DNA from: Diphasiastrum complanatum
Taxonomy: Eukaryota; Streptophyta; Lycopodiopsida; Lycopodiales; Lycopodiaceae
Direction of reading: 5' to 3'
Assembly (NCBI GenBank): GCA_029204225.1
Contig: CM055093.1
Location: forward strand, 47,378,354 to 47,442,353
DNA: 64,000 bases
The position numbers and the translations under genes were made by a program. The number at the start of each line of letters is the position of its first letter. The first letter of the stretch is position 1. Shown piece by piece: positions 23,868-37,182 of the stretch. The notes below the pieces were generated by a model. It searched no databases. It was not told the origin of the DNA and saw only the letters and a list, made by a program, of their open reading frames with translations.

Positions 23868-24300
23868 AAACTAGTGAACGACGATGTTGCCAACATAATA
23901 CATGTTACAGATTCTAAATTGTCTAATTTTAATGATTAATTTGGTAAAAGAAGATAAACATAGTTCACAAAGCAGCCCCATAATTAGAGGGAACCATGCA
24001 TTTAAACATGCAGGAAGTTAAGTTTTTTTTTTTAGGGTTCCGATGTTCCGGTCGTTCCGGAGCCCTATACCTCTGAAACAGCATTCGATCCAACTTTGAT
24101 GATTTTCGAGTTCATTTAGCACTAACTAAACTATCAAAAAAAAATCTAGCCATTAGTCTTTTTCCACTAGAATAAATAAATAAATATTTGCGAGTGATCC
24201 GGAACGCACGTTTCGAAATGCGATCCGCTGCAACACTGGTTCTAGGATATGTCGTGCAGTTCCAAGTTCCCAAGTCTAGCAACACCAATACAAACACAAA

Positions 24301-24388
24301 TTTGGGAACGTGGCAATTGAGACCATGTTCCCAAATTCCCAACACATGGGAACACAAGAACATGTTCCCAATTGTCACGTTTCCAAAA
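24301..24388. repeat. inverted repeat, ~30-bp arms
   Basis: TTTGGGAACGTGGCAATTGA at the left pairs with the complement of CAATTGTCACGTTTCCAAAA at the right with few mismatches. Arms are about 24301-24330 and 24357-24388, with a 26-base spacer that itself holds GTTCCCA/TGGGAAC. It could fold as a hairpin. Confidence 0.7.
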
Positions 24389-27300
24389 AAGATCCAAAAT
24401 TCCATTAAATACGAAAAAGACTAAAAAAAAGTGTACTTGGTACTTTTATTTATAAAGCATTGAAACCTGCTTAATTACAATAATCATGCTAACTTTTGAA
24501 TATACATTGTTTAACATTCAAGTTTGAATTTCTACGAATTCTAAGTTCTATGTGAATATATATAGTGTTTTTATGTGCTATTATAAGGTAGTGTTTCCAA
24601 TCCAATTCTCGTTCCATTCCTAATCCTAATCCCGATCCCATTTTCTCAATCTTGTTCTTCTTCTTCCTTGGACGTATGCATCTCCCTTCTACAACTTCAA
24701 TTTGTTGCAAAGACCTTTGCCAAGCAACAACATATATAGGATTAGCTTGTCCTTTCTTATGTTCCTTCATCGCTCCTTTCCTTGACTTTATGAATGTACC
24801 TATAGGTCAGTCTAATCCACATATAGTAGTAATTGTACTACATATTATCTATATAATCTCTGTGAATAATTCTATGAATCGAATGTTATTAGTTTCTAAA
24901 TATTGAAGTGTCTAATGATTGACAAATATCTATACGATACAATGTTAATGAATGATTCAAAGAATGAAATTTACCAAGACAAAGCTATGCTATTCATTAT
25001 GTTTCTAACGCACTACTAATTAACATTGGTATCTCTAGCTGCCAAATAAGCTCACATCTATTGATGACCAACCACATAAAAACCCTACATATTGATGTTC
25101 ACAATGCATTTCGAATCATGATCCGGGATTTTGTCCAGAAACAAAAAAAAAATGGCTTTATTTATTGAAAAATAGATGTCAAATTGAAGCCTTGATTATG
25201 AGGAATTTAAGAGGCCACGTTTCAAAAAAACCTATGCATTAAATAGGGTCTTGTTTTTGCCAAATGCTATGCATTGTAGGGTCATGCTTTAGCCAACAAA
25301 GCCAATCAACCTTTTATACAACCTGTATGAAACCAATAAAGTTAGAGGAACTTCCCCAATTTTACTTGATAGTTTCGACCACATACTTAAGGGCCAATAA
25401 GACACAAAACTCATATAGCAATTTAAAAGCTTTGACAAGGTCCAAACTATGTAGTTTTATATTGTCAATGTTAATAGGACTAAGTTGTTTAAGTTTGCCA
25501 AACGACCTTTGCCATAGAAATTCTCTATTACTTATACTGATTAAAGAGATCAATGAACATAACACTTTAACACAATATAAAATTTTGGTTATGATTCTCA
25601 AAGAAATTCCCCAAAAAGGATAATGTAAAAAAACATGGTGAGATCGAGTCACCAAAGAGGCTACATGGCCAAATTGTTAATTGGGAGAAGACAGAGGCCG
25701 AACAAGGTAACCAAACATAGTACTTGGGGGACCACGACACATCATCAAGAATAATCGAAAGCTTTAGAAAGGGTAGGAACTAGGATAATAGAAAGTTGTG
25801 AGCAACATAGTTGGACAACAAGTCGCCAACCATAGAGGTACCCAAAAAGGTAGTGAATGGGAAAAATGGCTTGTCAAGGGAAGGCTAACTCATAAAGAGT
25901 AAAAGTGGAAAATGGAGGTAGAGATAGGCCATAGTCATGAAGCAAAGAGTGAAGTAGCAAATAATCTAACGTTTAACATCATCAAGCATAACTTGAAAGT
26001 TCCAATCTTTCGATAATATCAAATAAAACTTGATAAACACAAATATTGAGGGTGAAAACTATATTGCCAAGCAACAAGCTCAAGAAGTGTTGTAGCACTT
26101 TGTACGCATCCTCAACAAGATTTCATACTTGAACTATTTAGTATGATCCCTGATGTAAACTACATTTGCTTCACTCATCATCAGAAGTTATTAAGATTGA
26201 AGCAAAATTACAGATCTCTGAGATAAGTATGTCACTTGGCGATTTCATTTAAGGTTGATCAAGCATATATTCACTATAAATGTTCATGCGCTATTAGCTA
26301 GAAATAAGCTATGCCAAGTCCCACAGTGCATGTTGAAGATGTATCTACTGAAGAAACAAAAAACAAGTCCTTAGGAAACATTTCCAATAATAGGGTCTTT
26401 GGTACTTCTTTTTTGAAAGTTCATAGGCTTATGCAAAACATGAAGCTACCACCAAATGTGAGAAAGGGTAACGATGATCGAAACAAAGCTAACTATTTTA
26501 CTTTCTTATGTTGTCTGTAAAAAGACCAAAGAGTCTTCAAACAGACTATTCATCCTCAATAAGTTGACTCCATAACAACTGCTTGTTTATCTCCAGAGCA
26601 TAAAAATCCAAGCTTGGCCTCTCAAAATTGTCGAAGAATTTTTAATTTAGAGAGGCGACACTTCAATGCATGATCTCAAAAAGGAGCCGAAGAACCATGA
26701 CAAAGCTAGAACTATCATTAATATTGCATCCGACAATGTATCTCGTAGTTGAGCGTTGCCATCCTTCCAATGTGAGAATGTCGCTAAGAGCCAACCTTAT
26801 TTAGCGCCCTCGTCTTTTGTTGAAGCGAATAATTCCACAAGTTTTTCAACCTAGAGAGCACAATAACAAGATATAATTTAATTTGGCTTGAATTAAGCAT
26901 TTTACATTTTTGAACCTATACACCACAAAACACTCTTGAAATGAAACAAACAAGGTTCAACATCGACAATAAAACCAACGCATTTGTCTTCGCAATATTG
27001 CAATGGAAAGACAACCACTTTGCATAATAGGATTCTAAGGTCTTTGCCACAACCCCTAGATTAAGTTGTCAAGAGGCCATGACCTTGATGCACATTCTCC
27101 AAAATCACTACATTTGTCAATGTGTGTCACAATTATTGAATGTAGATCACCACAAACAATTTTCTAATCAAAGAAACATCATCACTTTGAGAACAAGTGC
27201 GAAGTCATGCGAGATGCCTACATATGCATCATAAACAACCCATGCAATGAAGCTAGAATCATTCGTCTATGCCTCCAAAAGGTTTAAGGCAAGATACTTG

Positions 27301-27717
27301 CTCTAAGAAACTAACATGCTATTTCTCAAAAGTCCATATCCCTTTGCAGTCTCTTCTCCGTATAAGCCACATGATCTTCCATTTAGTATAAAATAATCTT
27401 GCTATCTTGACCTTGATGAAGAATCTTACACCCAAGGGAATGTCCTCAAGTTGGAGCTTGTTAACTTTATATATTTTAGACATTGGTAGCCAGTCGCACC
27501 TTTTGGACCTTAAAGCTTCAACAGCTCAAAGGTATATAACGTGACTCGTCAGTGTATAGCACGTCAAGAAGTTGCTTAGAATGCTCCGATAATTTAAATG
27601 AACAAACATAGCCATTGTAAGCTATAAGGAACTCATAAGTACCCTTCACATTTCTTTCAAAGCCAATAGAAGACTTAACAATGATATAGAAAGGGCACTT
27701 GGCAAAAAATAAAAGAC

Positions 27718-27840
27718 GTGCATGCAATCTTCAAATACAAAGTCCACTCACAACGAAAGTCCTACACCATCGACTCCTTCAAGAAAAGGCTAGTTGTAAA
27801 ATCTCCACTTATGTCATACGTGCCCAACATAAATGCACAC
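27718..27840. repeat. degenerate dispersed repeat, fourth copy
   Basis: Weakest copy: CATGCAATCTTCAAATAC, ACCATCGACTC and AAAATCTCCACTTATG occur in the family order. Confidence 0.3.
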
Positions 27841-29157
27841 AATAGACATAAATAGTAACCCATATCAGCTTTCATAGATTCACGCAGGTACGAAGATTTT
27901 ATCTAGCACCTATGCATGGATGAAGGGCACACTCAACCATGGTAAAGACTAGCACTAAAGAGGAAAGCCAATCAAAGGATCATGCAAATCATTCTAAAAC
28001 ACTTTTTACAATTTGATACAAAAGTTCTACAAAATTTCGATCAAGAACATTATGTTCAGCTGATTTGAAAGTTGATCAAGTGAAAATGCATTTTGGGGGA
28101 GTATATTCCAAGCAAAGACCATAAAAGGTTCATTTCAGTTTTGATAGATTCTAAAGACAAAGGTTTGTCATAGAAAATCATGCCCTTAAGGAACATAAAG
28201 TTATGTTGGAAATGCTTGCACATTTCCAGTATATATCGTGCACATATGGTAAACTATAAGGCTGGGACTTGTGATATCATACAAATGCACCTACTAGTGC
28301 AACACCTCCCATTAGAGCCTAGAAATTTATATATCGACCACATGTGATAGTCTCCAAACCTCCATGTCTCCATGAGCCTTCATTGTGCCTTGCTCAATCC
28401 TCCTCACGCGAATAGCAATGAAGAATGTATTTCAAACATCAAGCTTCTCAATTTTTGGGCACCTACTCAAAATATTCTATAAGGAATTGTCACTAGAATT
28501 TTGCATCTTCACAACTTACAACACAAATGAGAAAGTGCTCTAATCGAGCCAACCTTCACATGAAACTCATGTTTGGCCCATTTCTTGTCACCGGTCTTGA
28601 TTCAAATGAAACATCATCTGTTGTAAAATTGATACTAGCTTTTCCCCACAATTTTCAAATCTCCAAACTAGTGTAGTAGAAGAAAATCATACATTGTTGC
28701 ATCACAATACCTCTAAAAATTGCCGCACATCACAGTGTAATTCATTTTGGTAATCCCAATACAAGATTTAACCTAGCTAGCACGAAATCCCATATGGTGT
28801 ACCTTAACAAATCCATAAATTCTTGGAGATCTTAAATCCTATGTCCCATAGCCTAAGCAAACTACAGTCAACGTCTATGAATGCCCTAAAAATTGGGTCT
28901 CATACTTGCACAACAAAAGAGTTTTTACACTGATCAAACAATCAAAATATGTTTATTGTTTGAAGATATCCAAATTTCATATGCATGGGTAAAGTCAACA
29001 ACAATCGAACAGTTAGGAAAGACTAGTGCAAACATACGCTTCCAACAAACTAAGATAAAGCAATAGTTCATCAACATATTGCTCATTGTTTCAGATTTCA
29101 AATCAATGTTGTTGGATCCATGAGGCCAAAAGTACAAACTCCCTCCATACAAATAGT

Positions 29158-29239
29158 GCTCCTAGCGCTCATAGAAGTTGGCTCATTTTTTTGAAGTTGC
29201 TCCTATTGCTCATAGAAGTTGGGTCATTTTTTTAAAGTT
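29158..29239. repeat. tandem duplication, 2 x 41 bp
   Basis: Adjacent copies 29158-29198 and 29199-29239 start GCTCCTA and share CTCATAGAAGTTGG, with about four differences. Confidence 0.8.
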
Positions 29240-32200
29240 TGTAATACTTATTGGGCGTGTATTATAAAAAAACACGAGACGTTATAAACTTGGGCAAAAA
29301 GTTTGTAATTAAGATCCATGTGCGAAGTTGTGTTTACCTTCACAAAATACGAGGTAAACACAGCTTCCTTAAGATTCCCCAACATACCAAATATAAGAGT
29401 ATGGTGTTGAGTCACTACTCAAAAGATAGTAAGTTGTTTCGTAATGGTACAAATGTGTTAGAAAACGATGAGACAATGGGGCCAATCCTGTATGAATGTC
29501 ATGATTATCCAAGTATGGGCCATCCATGAATACACAAAACCTATATAGTTGTATTTGCCAAACATAAAAGTCTCCATGGAAAACTACATTCTCAAGTGTA
29601 AACATTCACTCAAGAGTTAGTAATTACTCCATCCATTGGAAAATTCCAATAGCAAGTGGAACAATATTTCCATGGACTTCAATATGCGTGTTCCAATGTT
29701 TAACAAGAAAGATAATGTTATTTTGGTGAGACTGTAGCAATTGGTCCACAACTCAAAAACTTATTCTTGGGTCAAAACGTACTACCCCAAAACGTTTTTA
29801 AAAGAAGATTTTAAAAATACTTTAAAATTTTCCTTTAACGTCTTGTTACATCATTGCCGTGATTCTAAAATAAGTAACAAATTAGTGTTTAGAAAGCTAA
29901 ATCATGCTCTCATGGCCTTCCAAAAGAATGAATCATGAAAACAAATTTGCAGTAACCCATTAGAAATACTTTCGCAACAAAATGTTCAGAACAAAAAAAC
30001 TCTTTGATGGCATTCCTTTGATCATTGTGCCTCTTCGATCATTATAAAGCTTATTCAAGCATCCATCACCATCTTCGTGTAGCCATCATCATTTTCGAGT
30101 AACCATTTTTGTTGTGAGTCTATACATGCAACCATCACCATTTTCGTTCTACACGATTCACTACATATGCAGCCATCACCATTTTCAACAATTTTATTCA
30201 TTCTTTCATTGCTACTTGATATTCGTTTTTATAAGAAAAAAGCAAAAAAAAACATGGTACATACCAAAAAAAAAATTCAAGATCTATTCCAAAATAGGCA
30301 ACTATGGTTCATGGAATTTTGTTTTTCAAAAGTCAAAGACCTCATTGAGCTTTAGCTCAATGAATCATCTAAAATCTCATGGTTCGCCAAAGAGGACCAA
30401 TCAAACTACGAAGGATATGCTTCATACACAGCGAAAGTAACCTCTCCTAAATGAGTTTGCTTATGATACTCATAAACATTATGTCTACGAGCACAACCCC
30501 TTTACGCTTATGTAAGATCTTTTGTAAGAACCACATATTGTTGTAAAAACGAGAGGAATACATAGGGTGCCTGATATCCAACGAGCTATAAAGTAGACAT
30601 AACAGCATATACACAAGAAAAAGTACTAATAAAATATGGACAATTTGTTAAATGTCACTTTCAATGTTTTGTTCAAAACATGATGGCAACTCAAAAAAAC
30701 TGAGGCCCTACAATTTTACCTATGCCTTCTTGTGAGAATAAAATTAAGGGAAGACTCCACAAGAGGACAGAATTATTTTGAGGGAAGGCTTGAGTCAACT
30801 ACATATGTAGCGACAAGACAATTTTGAGTATCAAGAAATCTAATGGCTCTAGAGAAAAAACTCAGCCTAATATAAGTTTGGAGCTTGCATTGGTTGTTCT
30901 AGCTCACAAATTGTGGTGACTACAAGAATTTGTTTCTACCCATTTCAAAAGCTAAGATTCACTGCAATAAAGTTAGGACCATTGTCCTCCATTTATTATG
31001 CATAGTTTTCAATCATGTTTTCGTCAAATCTAGTTTCTAGCCATGCCAATGGAGGGTGGGCAAATTATAACAAATATGGTTGAGATCGTGGATGTAGTGC
31101 CCTATTACATAGATACTCTAGCACTCAAGACGATAATGTTGCATTTATGGAGGCTTACCTAGCTAGATGACAAGAAGCATGGAATTGTGTTGTGTGCAAA
31201 GTGCATAGATGATTACAGACTTATGGTGAGATGGGCACAAGTAGGCCTATGGTCACGTAGAACCCATTCACATCCATAGGTGCAACACCTACAACAAAGC
31301 CACTACGCAAAGATACAAGCTCTACTATTTCATAATAGTCTGCTGACACTAACACAGCTACCAATTCTTATGCTTCGACAAACTCCCATTTCCATTGGCT
31401 AACTTTGCCATTTTCAAAATGGTAATGCCCACAATCCAAATTGTGGCATGTAATCTATCACAGGAAGAGGCCTCACAAGAGGCTCTTAAGAACCACAAAT
31501 GAAGTAACGAGGAAGTTGGTGCCACTCCATGCTTATTGGGCTACTACCCAATATGTTTTGTCCCAACAATAGGTGGCCAAACATGCGACAAAGCGACATC
31601 GTGAGCATGTTGATATTTTCTTAAATGGAGCGCCCTGTTACTAAGAGCGATAGATGAACACATGGCCAAAATGGTAGGTTCATTCATGGGCATTTCACGT
31701 TGCTATAGAGGACATTGATCTAGCCAATGAGGTTCAAGTTACCACATACGACACAAGCTTAAGATCAATCGATTTAATAACGCAAGAAGACTGCTCATCA
31801 TAATTTGAAAATCATGTCCAACCTACAATATTGACCTCCTCATGTAGGACACTGCTAGCTTTTTGTGAATGTCACGTATGACGTTCAAAGCTCTTACGGT
31901 TGTAACCTTTTTCATGAAGAAGTCTCATGATTTGGCCATGTTCTAGACATGTAGCCAACCGTATCTAAAGCACCCACCAGGTTTGTTGATTGTTTTGTTG
32001 CTCTTAGTAGGAGCATGTTGTTGATACAAGGTGAGTTTCTCAGGATGGTAACGAGTCCCTTGATTGTGACGAGTCATCATAGTCAAGAGGCAATTAGAGC
32101 TTCCTAAGAGTTGTGTTGATAAAGAATTTCGGAGGCACGTAAAGTAGCTGACGGATGTGTGGAGGCCCATAAACCATGTTTTGTGCGTAATGGATGGAGA

Positions 32201-32552
32201 GGTCCACACCCTAGCAAGAACAATTTTGTATGACACAAATGTTGATGGTGTTCTATTTCAAGAGTCGCAAATGCATGTATAAATGTTAATTCTTCATGTA
32301 ATCAAATATAGGTAGAAATAGCTAAATATCTCTTGGAATAGAACACAGCAAGGCAAAACAATTGCTATAAAAGCAAGATAAAAATCATTCAAATACTAAA
32401 TAGATGTCATGAAAATACATTACTATGGGTGCATGCACCTCAAAAACATAGAAGTTCTAAGTAATGAAAAAATCACTTTTGTTAGAGAAACATAAAGAGA
32501 TGTGAGTAACTCCATATTGAAAAGAAAGGAGAAAATGGGTATGTATACGCAC

Positions 32553-34124
32553 TTGGGATGCACTTAGTTCGTAATTGAACTTTCGGTCACTATAAAAATT
32601 CTCCTTGATAGCTTTCTTGAACTTCTTGAAAGGAAGATTGGGAACCCTCATAATCCTCTTGGTTCTTACCTGCAATACTTTCAACTTTTTGGAAGAGGTA
32701 ACGAACCTGCTTTTTAACTTATTAAAAGAGATTAAGAATCTAAGTTGGAAGATGAAATTGGAGAAAGAACAGGTTTACACTTCAACTTTGAATCAACTGA
32801 ACAATTTCACTAAATATAGTAGAAGGAAGATGATACTATAGAGATTTTCAGCCACACAAATCACTTATTTTCTTCCCAAGCATATCTTTCTTGACCTAAC
32901 TTAAAGATTCTCGTGAACAAACAATACTAGTAATTTTCAGCAACAAACATGAAAACATTGATACAAAGTACAAATCTAGAAAAACGAACTCAAGAAACAA
33001 AAGGATAATCATAAAAACAAACACTTTGAACAAAACCGAGGATGGACCTGCGCTGGAAAGCTGCCATATGACTGGAAAGCGTTCGGAACAATGTCAAGCG
33101 CTCCATGACTAACAGCTTCAAAAACACCTGACAGCTCCTTTGAGTCAAAATTGAACAGGAAAAGCTTAGAGCCCGGAATAACTCTTAAGACATCATTTTT
33201 ACGCACAGCTGGCAGGCCAAAAAGCTGCAGTCGTCTGCACTCCTTCTCTGTCAAATCATTGCAACCAAAAATCATTCCTGCAATTGGATTCTCCGCAATT
33301 GGGTTCTCGGTTTTGGTACCCTTGGCATCCTTAGCTTTCGCATCTGCTGCAACATCTTGTTTGATAACCTTGGTGACTTCCTTGCTTTTTTCAAGAACTG
33401 CAGGACCTTTCTTAGATTTTTTCACTTCTTTGCTTTTGTTAGTTGCCGCAGGTAAGGTGGCTCGTTTCTTCTTCTGAGGTCCACTAAACCTGGCAGGTGA
33501 ACGATCTTGTTGCTTCTTGTGAGGTCCACTGAATCTAGGAGGAGAACGATCTCGTGCCAAGCGACCTTTCAAAGGAGCAGCACGTCTTCGTGCAGATAAA
33601 GATCCCTGGGATAGGACAGACCTCGGGGGCAATTCAGGATAGCGGTCACGAAAGGGAGGGGCCAAGGAATATTCACCAAGCCTCGTGAGCGGCTCGTGAA
33701 CTTCAATAGGAGCTAGCTGATGTGGATGCACGACCGGATTAAGAGGTTGACCATAATCATCCACCGGCAAAAAACCATTACTGTGACTATATGCGGGGTT
33801 GTTTACTCCAAAAATATGAGATCCGGAGGGAGGAAATGCAGAAACCCCAGGAGGCAGGGCAGATGAGGGTAAATAAGGAGCAGAATACATAACAGGGTCA
33901 GGGTTTACAAGAACAAGCTTTCCTGGTGTATCCGGATACAAAGACGACTCTGAGGGATAAAAGGAAGATGTGAGATGAGGAATATCATGAGAAGCCAGCT
34001 CTGGTGTAAGGCCATATTGAGGATATGCAAGCGCTCCTGGTCTGCTATCCACCCAGTGGGGCAGAAGAGGCGCTCCTCGATCTACAAAGGAGCGCTTCAA
34101 ACCTCTCCTGCCGTTCAGATCCAT
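32553..34124 (-). CDS. DCD-domain protein, two exons visible, 3' part not resolved
   Basis: Exon 1 is 34124-33048 (359 codons) and exon 2 is 32669-32553 (39 codons), separated by a 378-bp phase-0 intron with GT donor and AG acceptor. The first ~180 residues are Pro/Ser/Tyr-rich. Two copies of DRSPxRFSGPxKK (about 200-225) and a Lys/Ala-rich linker follow. The plant-specific Development and Cell Death domain begins near residue 286 with GMIFGCNDLTEKEC, then LQLFGLP, LFLFNFD and ELSGVFEA. Exon 1 ends FPAQ. Exon 2 continues with VRTKRIMR, PFKKFKKAI and YELSASQ, which is how the domain normally ends, so the splice is well supported. DCD proteins respond to development, pathogens and stress, but the exact role is not known from sequence. 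The ATG sits in a GC-richer start region behind a (GA)n leader. Exon 2 has no stop before its donor, so at least one more exon is expected. I could not place it with confidence (a weak candidate lies near 32435-32461). Confidence 0.85.
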
Positions 34125-34275
34125 GCTCGCTCTTCAGCTTCACGCAGGTACAAGACCGATCGATCGATTCTCGACGACGATGCTGGTGCTACAGAACTCT
34201 TTTCTCCTTTCTCCTTCTCTTCTCTTTTCTCTCTCTCTCTCTCTCTTTCTTGTTTAATGTTCTAGAAAGAACGAG
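34125..34275 (-). promoter_or_regulatory. 5' leader/promoter-proximal region of the DCD gene
   Basis: On the minus strand this holds a GA-rich run (about 34205-34250, GAGAGAGA) followed by a GC-richer segment with GATCGATCGATC and the ATG. GA-rich leaders are common in plant genes. No clear TATA box was found. Confidence 0.4.
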
Positions 34276-36300
34276 CGGTTTGCCCTAATTACTTGTACTG
34301 CGTGGTAGGTGTGAACTTGGTACGGTTTGCCCTACTTGGTGCGCGGGTTTGAACTTGAGTCTTTGACTCTTTGGTAACCCCCTTTGTGCCCAATCGGCCC
34401 ACGACCACACGGGATGGGGCTTTAGAGCAGGGGCTGCCTTGTGTTTGAGGTTTGTTCTCGGCCCACACTGAAACCCTGCCATGTGGCATCGTTGCTTGGC
34501 CCCTCCCCAATGAAAAGCTGCCCAGGAAACATATGTCTCACAATAGCCAGCACCATTGTCCTGGGAGCACTGGTCACTCGTGGGCACTCACATATCGGGC
34601 ATCCCCACCATTTTTCCTAAGCACCCGCTCCATTTTTTTCTCAAACATCGGCGACACCCTCTCGTGCACCTGCACCCTAAGCATCGGCACGCATGTGAGA
34701 AAATTATCTAGTTTCCAATTATATGGGTTACTGGACAAGGCGTGGGATTGACTATGGGATAATGTTTCTGGCTACCCAGTGATGTGGCGCTCCATGTAAC
34801 CATTTTTTATTTTTTCTAAAAGAGTGTGGCTATCAACTCACTGGGGGAAAATCTCTACGTGCTTCTTAGATGCGAGACACCCCTCATCCCCTTGGACGTT
34901 GGTCCTTATCTACATGCCACGAGCAAATTCACTGTTTTTCATGGGCCTCAAAATTTTAAGATTTTTTTAGCTTTGAGCAAAAGTGCCCAAGTGTCGCCAT
35001 GATTTTTCATGAGCCTCCAAATTTGCACACACATGCATATAGCAATATTTGATTTATTTTTTTACATATATGTAGAAAGTACAAGAAATGTAAAAGACTT
35101 AGGGAAAAAAAAAACATGTGTCATAGGCAAAGATGTTGAGCATGTTTCTATCAAGAAAAATTTATTAGTTTAAATTCAAAAAAAGGTGCGATTGTGGTTG
35201 TGTTGGGGCCAAACATGGGCAATGTTTGCAAGATACAAGGCACTCATCCCACTATGTCTCTTAGGGGTGCCTATAATCATACTACCTAAAGAGTCAATGT
35301 TAGAAACTCTTTTGGATTTTCTTTGTCATAATTTGGGAATTCACCTCAAGTGCACTCTTTCTAGGCATTAAGTCTAGTAGATGTCCATCTTATCTTGCAT
35401 TATAGTCATCAATTCATAGGCCCTTTTTTCTAGGGGTTGCCCATCCCAAATCATAGCGAATAGGGTCAAAACGAGTGTTGATTCCCTTGGCCCATCCCAA
35501 ATTTTCATATACCTTATTAAGTTATCATATTTTACTTGTAGAACGTGCACACCTTCACCAAATTGGTAGCATGAACTATAGTTTTATGAATATACTAGCA
35601 ATGTGCACTCGCAAATCTGTGGGCGGGTAGATCGGGTGGGCAAAGAGCCCGAGCATGAAGGGTGTGTCGGCATGCGTTTTGGGCGGGCAGGGCGGGTGGG
35701 CAAAGAGTGACGAGCAGCTCACGTGAAAGCAGTGATTCAAGAGAAGGCGCTTGGAAGTTTCAAGTAAGACCTAAAAAGAGCAACTCACAGATTTGTTGTA
35801 CTTCTAGGTTTTGAGACGCAGTTGTGAAAGGTGGAACACGCTAGAGGCACAATATATGCATTGCTCATGGCTGTCTTTTTTAGCAATTTTGTTGTTTCTA
35901 GTAAGCATAGGAACTACAAATCTCATGCTTACAAATAGCATTATTACATGTAAAGACGATGGCAGTCCATGGCTAAATTTATCACATTATTGTAGCTAAC
36001 CACAAATATACGAGCATGGCATGCATTGTCATCTACACGTTTCTACTAATATGATTATTGTGCACATTTGTGCGTTAGTGTCAGCTTATAGATTGTTTAT
36101 TGGATACTTCAGGTAGCGCTCTATGATAATTGTCCTTCATGTGGAAATTTCAGACATATGGTAGAGGCTCTAAGATTGCAAGATGGCACATTCAAGTGCC
36201 ATGTTCTTGATATTTTATGCATTAATAGTGGTAGTACTTTTGCTCATTTGTAACTCAAAGCTATCATTCTCTGATTCTTAGCATGCTAGATTGTGATTAA
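34276..36300. other. no recognisable gene
   Basis: Intergenic DNA upstream of the DCD gene. The notable part is a G-rich pair of near-repeats at about 35621-35709, each containing GCGGGTGGGCAAAGAG. Open frames here are short and show no family motif. Confidence 0.5.
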
Positions 36301-37182
36301 GCCATAAATTATGTACTATAGATCTTGCTATTCAATCTAGAATCAGTTTATTGTGCTAATCATAAAGCTTAATAAGATCAATCATACTTGTGGATCATTC
36401 CCACACGTGTGAATTCTAGAAATTTTGTCATGCTATCATAGCCAAATTACGCTTTGCATGCTAACATCTCTGATTGTTCAAGAATTTGAGTGCTAATTCA
36501 AGCAAAAAAGCAGTTACTCACTTTTCTTTACCTTTCTCTAAAAAGTGTTTGGAACAAATTGAATTGAAACTGAATTTTTGGGTCTAAATAGTGATAGTAC
36601 GGAATTCTGGAATTTCGCATGTGTGAAAATCAGAGATTTGCAGTCCCCTTCTATTTCCTTGCTAGTTGATCCAAAGATAGTGGTCTTATAGCTTGATGAA
36701 AAGCTTATGAAGAGTACTTTCCATGGAAATTGATCCCAAATCAATCTAATGTGTCTATCAAGAGTTATAAGCTCTTAAAGAGGGTAGGGAGAGGTCCAAA
36801 ATCCACCTTTTGATTTGATTCAATCTTGCTTGGTTCTGAATCCATTGTTTTGAACATCCTACACAAGAAACTGAAGATCAAGACTAAGTTTGATGTAATT
36901 GAACACCTTTAGCCTTATGAGTATCATAAGTAATTTTTTTTTAAGCATCTAACACATGCCAAAAGTAGGATTCAAACTTGTCTAAGTGCCTCAATCCATT
37001 TTGAGTGTCTAATCTTGTTTTGTGGAATATTTGATATCTATCTCAAATACAATTGCAAGTTTTTCACATAGGAAGGTAGTACATCCTTGAAAATAGCTAT
37101 AATGAAAGAGAGCAGCAACATTAAGTCTGATTGGAATAAGCTCAAACATATAATTGTCCAATAACTAAGAAGTCTTCACATT
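36300..37182 (+). other. probable leader of the internally deleted copia
   Basis: AT-rich sequence before the ATG at 37183, with a CACACGTGTG palindrome at 36402-36411 and a GCATGTGTGAAAA variant near 36618, as in the other copia leaders here. I did not find the primer site or LTR. Confidence 0.4.

Larger units (their letters stand above)
21561..32552. other. gene-poor relic DNA, no recognisable gene
   Basis: About 11 kb of AT-rich sequence with only short frames (mostly under 120 codons) and no domain, primer site or LTR pair that I can identify. It contains a tRNA-like insertion at 23793, an inverted repeat at 24301, two dispersed-repeat copies and a small tandem duplication, listed separately. 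It may consist of retroelement remains too old to read by eye. Confidence 0.5.

Noticed and set aside
31943-32236. 97-codon minus-strand frame, considered as a downstream exon of the DCD gene
   Set aside because: It shows no DCD or other motif, and no splice acceptor joins it convincingly in phase with exon 2.
34285-34587. Frames of 73-100 codons upstream of the DCD gene
   Set aside because: Two overlapping frames on the same strand and another opposite, in a GC-richer patch with no conserved motif.
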